Assembly (NCBI GenBank): GCA_023254985.1
Contig: JALRJT010000180.1
Coordinates: forward strand, 1 to 5,817
Length of the DNA stretch: 5,817 nt
Source of the DNA: Ilumatobacteraceae bacterium
GTDB taxonomy: Bacteria; Actinomycetota; Acidimicrobiia; Acidimicrobiales; Ilumatobacteraceae
Direction of reading: 5' to 3'
Positions 4,388-5,817 of the stretch are shown in pieces. Below the pieces are notes generated by a model. The model searched no databases, was not told where the DNA came from, and saw only the letters and a program-made list of their open reading frames with translations. Position numbers and translations under genes: made by a program. Position 1 is the stretch's first letter. Each line of letters opens with the position of its first letter.

Positions 4388-5817
4388 ATGTCCGAAACCA
4401 AGCCCCGCCTCACCGATTCGGGCATCGTCGTCGAGCCGCTGTACACGCAGGACTCCATCTCCTCGCTCGATCCACAGACCGACATCGGTGTCCCGGGTGG
4501 GGCGCCGTATACGCGCGGCATCTATCCGACGATGCACCGCGATCGCCTCTGGACGATGCGCCAGTACGCAGGCTTCGGCAGCGCCGCAGACACCAACCAG
4601 CGGTTCAAGTTCCTTCTCGAGGCAGGCCAGACCGGTTTGTCGTGTGCCTTCGACCTACCCACACAGATGGGTTACGACAGCGATCACCCGCGAGCCCAGG
4701 GCGAGGTCGGCAAGGTGGGCGTCGCGATCGACTCCCTCGATGACATGCGCACGCTGCTCGCGGACCTGCCACTCGACAAGGTGACGACGTCGATGACGAT
4801 CAACTCGACCGCGGCGATCCTGTTGCTCATGTATGAACTCGTCGCCGAAGAGCGGGGAGTGCCATCGACTGCGATCGCAGGAACCATCCAGAACGACCTG
4901 CTGAAGGAATACATCGCCCGCGGCACCTACGTCTATCCGCCGCAGCCCTCTATGCGGATCATCACCAACATATTCGAGTACTGCGCACGCAACGTGCCGA
5001 AGTGGAACACGATCTCGATCTCTGGCTATCACATCCGCGAGGCCGGCAGCACTGCGGTGCAAGAACTCGCCTTCACGCTCGCCAATGCGATCGCCTACGT
5101 GCAGGCCGCAGTCGATGCTGGTCTCGACGTGGACGACTTCGCGCCGCGACTCAGCTTCTTCTGGAACGGCCACAACAACTTCTTCGAAGAAGTCGCCAAG
5201 TTCCGCGCTTCTCGCCGCATGTGGTTCCGCATCATGACGGAGCGATTCGGTGCGAAGAAGGAAGCGAGCAAGTTGATGCGCTTCCACACCCAGACCGGTG
5301 GCAGCACCTTGACCGCACAGCAACCACTGAACAACGTCGTGCGCGTTGCAATCCAGAGCATGGCCGCGGTCATGGGTGGAACTCAGAGCTTGCACACGAA
5401 CGGCTTCGACGAAGCACTCAGCCTGCCGACCGAAGATGCCGCGCGCATCGCGCTGCGCACGCAACAGATCATCGGCTATGAAAGTGGCGTTACCGACACG
5501 CCAGACCCGCTCGCCGGTTCGTACTTCGTGGAGTCGTTGACGAACGAAGTGGAACGACTCGCCTACGACTACATCGCTCGCATTGACGAGATGGGTGGGG
5601 CGGTGGCGGCGATCGAGGCCGGTTTCCAGATGGATGAAATCGAAGAGGCCGCGTATCAATACACGAAGTCGATCGACGACGACGAGCGCGTGGTCGTGGG
5701 TGTCAATAAGTTCACCGTCGAGGAAGAACCAGAACCCAAGGTGTTCCCGATCGACCCCGCACTCGAGCCCGCGCAGGTGAAGCGACTCGCTGCCTACAAG
5801 GCGAATCGCGATGCGAA
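4388..5817 (+). CDS. Methylmalonyl-CoA mutase, large/catalytic subunit (3' end outside window)
   Basis: An open frame of 476 complete codons running off the right edge. It is the TIM-barrel acyl-CoA mutase domain of the B12-dependent enzyme that converts (R)-methylmalonyl-CoA to succinyl-CoA. Comparison from memory with the Propionibacterium shermanii enzyme is gap-free over the active site with a constant offset of 29: R53, T56, R58 and Y60 (IYPTMHRDRLWTMRQYAGF) equal R82, T85, R87 and Y89; T166, Q168 and R178 (TIQNDLLKEYIARGTY) equal T195, Q197 and R207; H215 (ISISGYHIREAG) equals H244. Y60 and R178 are the pair that read the substrate carboxylate; isobutyryl-CoA mutases carry Phe and Gln there, so methylmalonyl-CoA is the likely substrate. 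TQTGGSTLTAQQPLNN and GGTQSLHTNGFDEAL are further hallmarks. AHNN/GHNN-type text and the SIDDDERVVVGVNKF tail resemble the separate-subunit mutases of about 530-560 residues, so a small cobalamin-binding subunit should be encoded elsewhere, perhaps downstream. The start is ATG 4388, supported by the leaderless promoter. Confidence 0.95.
   Translation, partial: MSETKPRLTDSGIVVEPLYTQDSISSLDPQTDIGVPGGAPYTRGIYPTMHRDRLWTMRQYAGFGSAADTNQRFKFLLEAGQTGLSCAFDLPTQMGYDSDHPRAQGEVGKVGVAIDSLDDMRTLLADLPLDKVTTSMTINSTAAILLLMYELVAEERGVPSTAIAGTIQNDLLKEYIARGTYVYPPQPSMRIITNIFEYCARNVPKWNTISISGYHIREAGSTAVQELAFTLANAIAYVQAAVDAGLDVDDFAPRLSFFWNGHNNFFEEVAKFRASRRMWFRIMTERFGAKKEASKLMRFHTQTGGSTLTAQQPLNNVVRVAIQSMAAVMGGTQSLHTNGFDEALSLPTEDAARIALRTQQIIGYESGVTDTPDPLAGSYFVESLTNEVERLAYDYIARIDEMGGAVAAIEAGFQMDEIEEAAYQYTKSIDDDERVVVGVNKFTVEEEPEPKVFPIDPALEPAQVKRLAAYKANRDA

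Noticed and set aside
4655..5659. A 334-codon open frame on the minus strand inside the mutase region
   Set aside because: It lies fully antisense to the mutase, whose active-site residues all match the family. Its protein is rich in Arg/His/Asp with no domain, typical of the opposite strand of a GC-rich gene.
1..5817. A defence, toxin-antitoxin, CRISPR or mobile system
   Set aside because: No repeats with spacers, transposase, integrase, nuclease or toxin motif was found; all five genes are explained by wall, transport or central metabolic families, or are too short to tell.

Overview
The window looks like chromosomal DNA from a high-GC actinobacterium. The case rests on three things: GC-rich third codon positions with GCG/ATC/GAC-type codons, probable leaderless starts with a TANNNT box 6-7 bases before the ATG, and a secreted SpoIID/SGNH/peptidoglycan-binding wall protein of an actinobacterial style. 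A lineage such as Acidimicrobiia would fit, but the sequence alone does not settle it. I see no mobile element, CRISPR array, tRNA, rRNA or phage gene.

Layout. (1) Bases 1-200, plus strand: the last 65 codons of an unrecognised gene. It runs convergently into (2) a minus-strand gene, 178-2550, for an exported multidomain cell-wall protein: signal peptide, SpoIID/LytB-type lytic transglycosylase domain, SGNH/GDSL hydrolase domain and two peptidoglycan-binding repeats. The two coding ends overlap by 23 bp, and a perfect 18-bp palindrome lies just past the plus-strand stop. (3) Minus strand 2620-3507: a 10-helix EamA/RhtA-type exporter starting with GTG, overlapping by 4 bp (GTGA) with (4) minus strand 3504-4316: a class II aldolase/adducin-fold protein. 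(5) Plus strand 4388 to the right edge: the catalytic (large) subunit of B12-dependent methylmalonyl-CoA mutase, cut off by the window end. It has no stop inside the window, so a search for closed reading frames would miss it.

How they work together. Genes 4 and 3 form a tight, probably translationally coupled pair; gene 2 follows closely on the same strand and may be read through or have its own promoter. The mutase is divergent from this group across a 71-bp gap that appears to hold two back-to-back leaderless promoters. The mutase serves propionyl-CoA metabolism (methylmalonyl-CoA to succinyl-CoA). Any metabolic link to the aldolase-like protein and exporter is conjecture. The wall enzyme is functionally unrelated to the rest as far as can be seen.

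No clear new multi-gene system is visible. The most interesting points are the transglycosylase plus SGNH hydrolase fusion, the loss of the aldolase catalytic glutamate, the convergent-end palindrome, and an excess of the octamer GCGATCGC.
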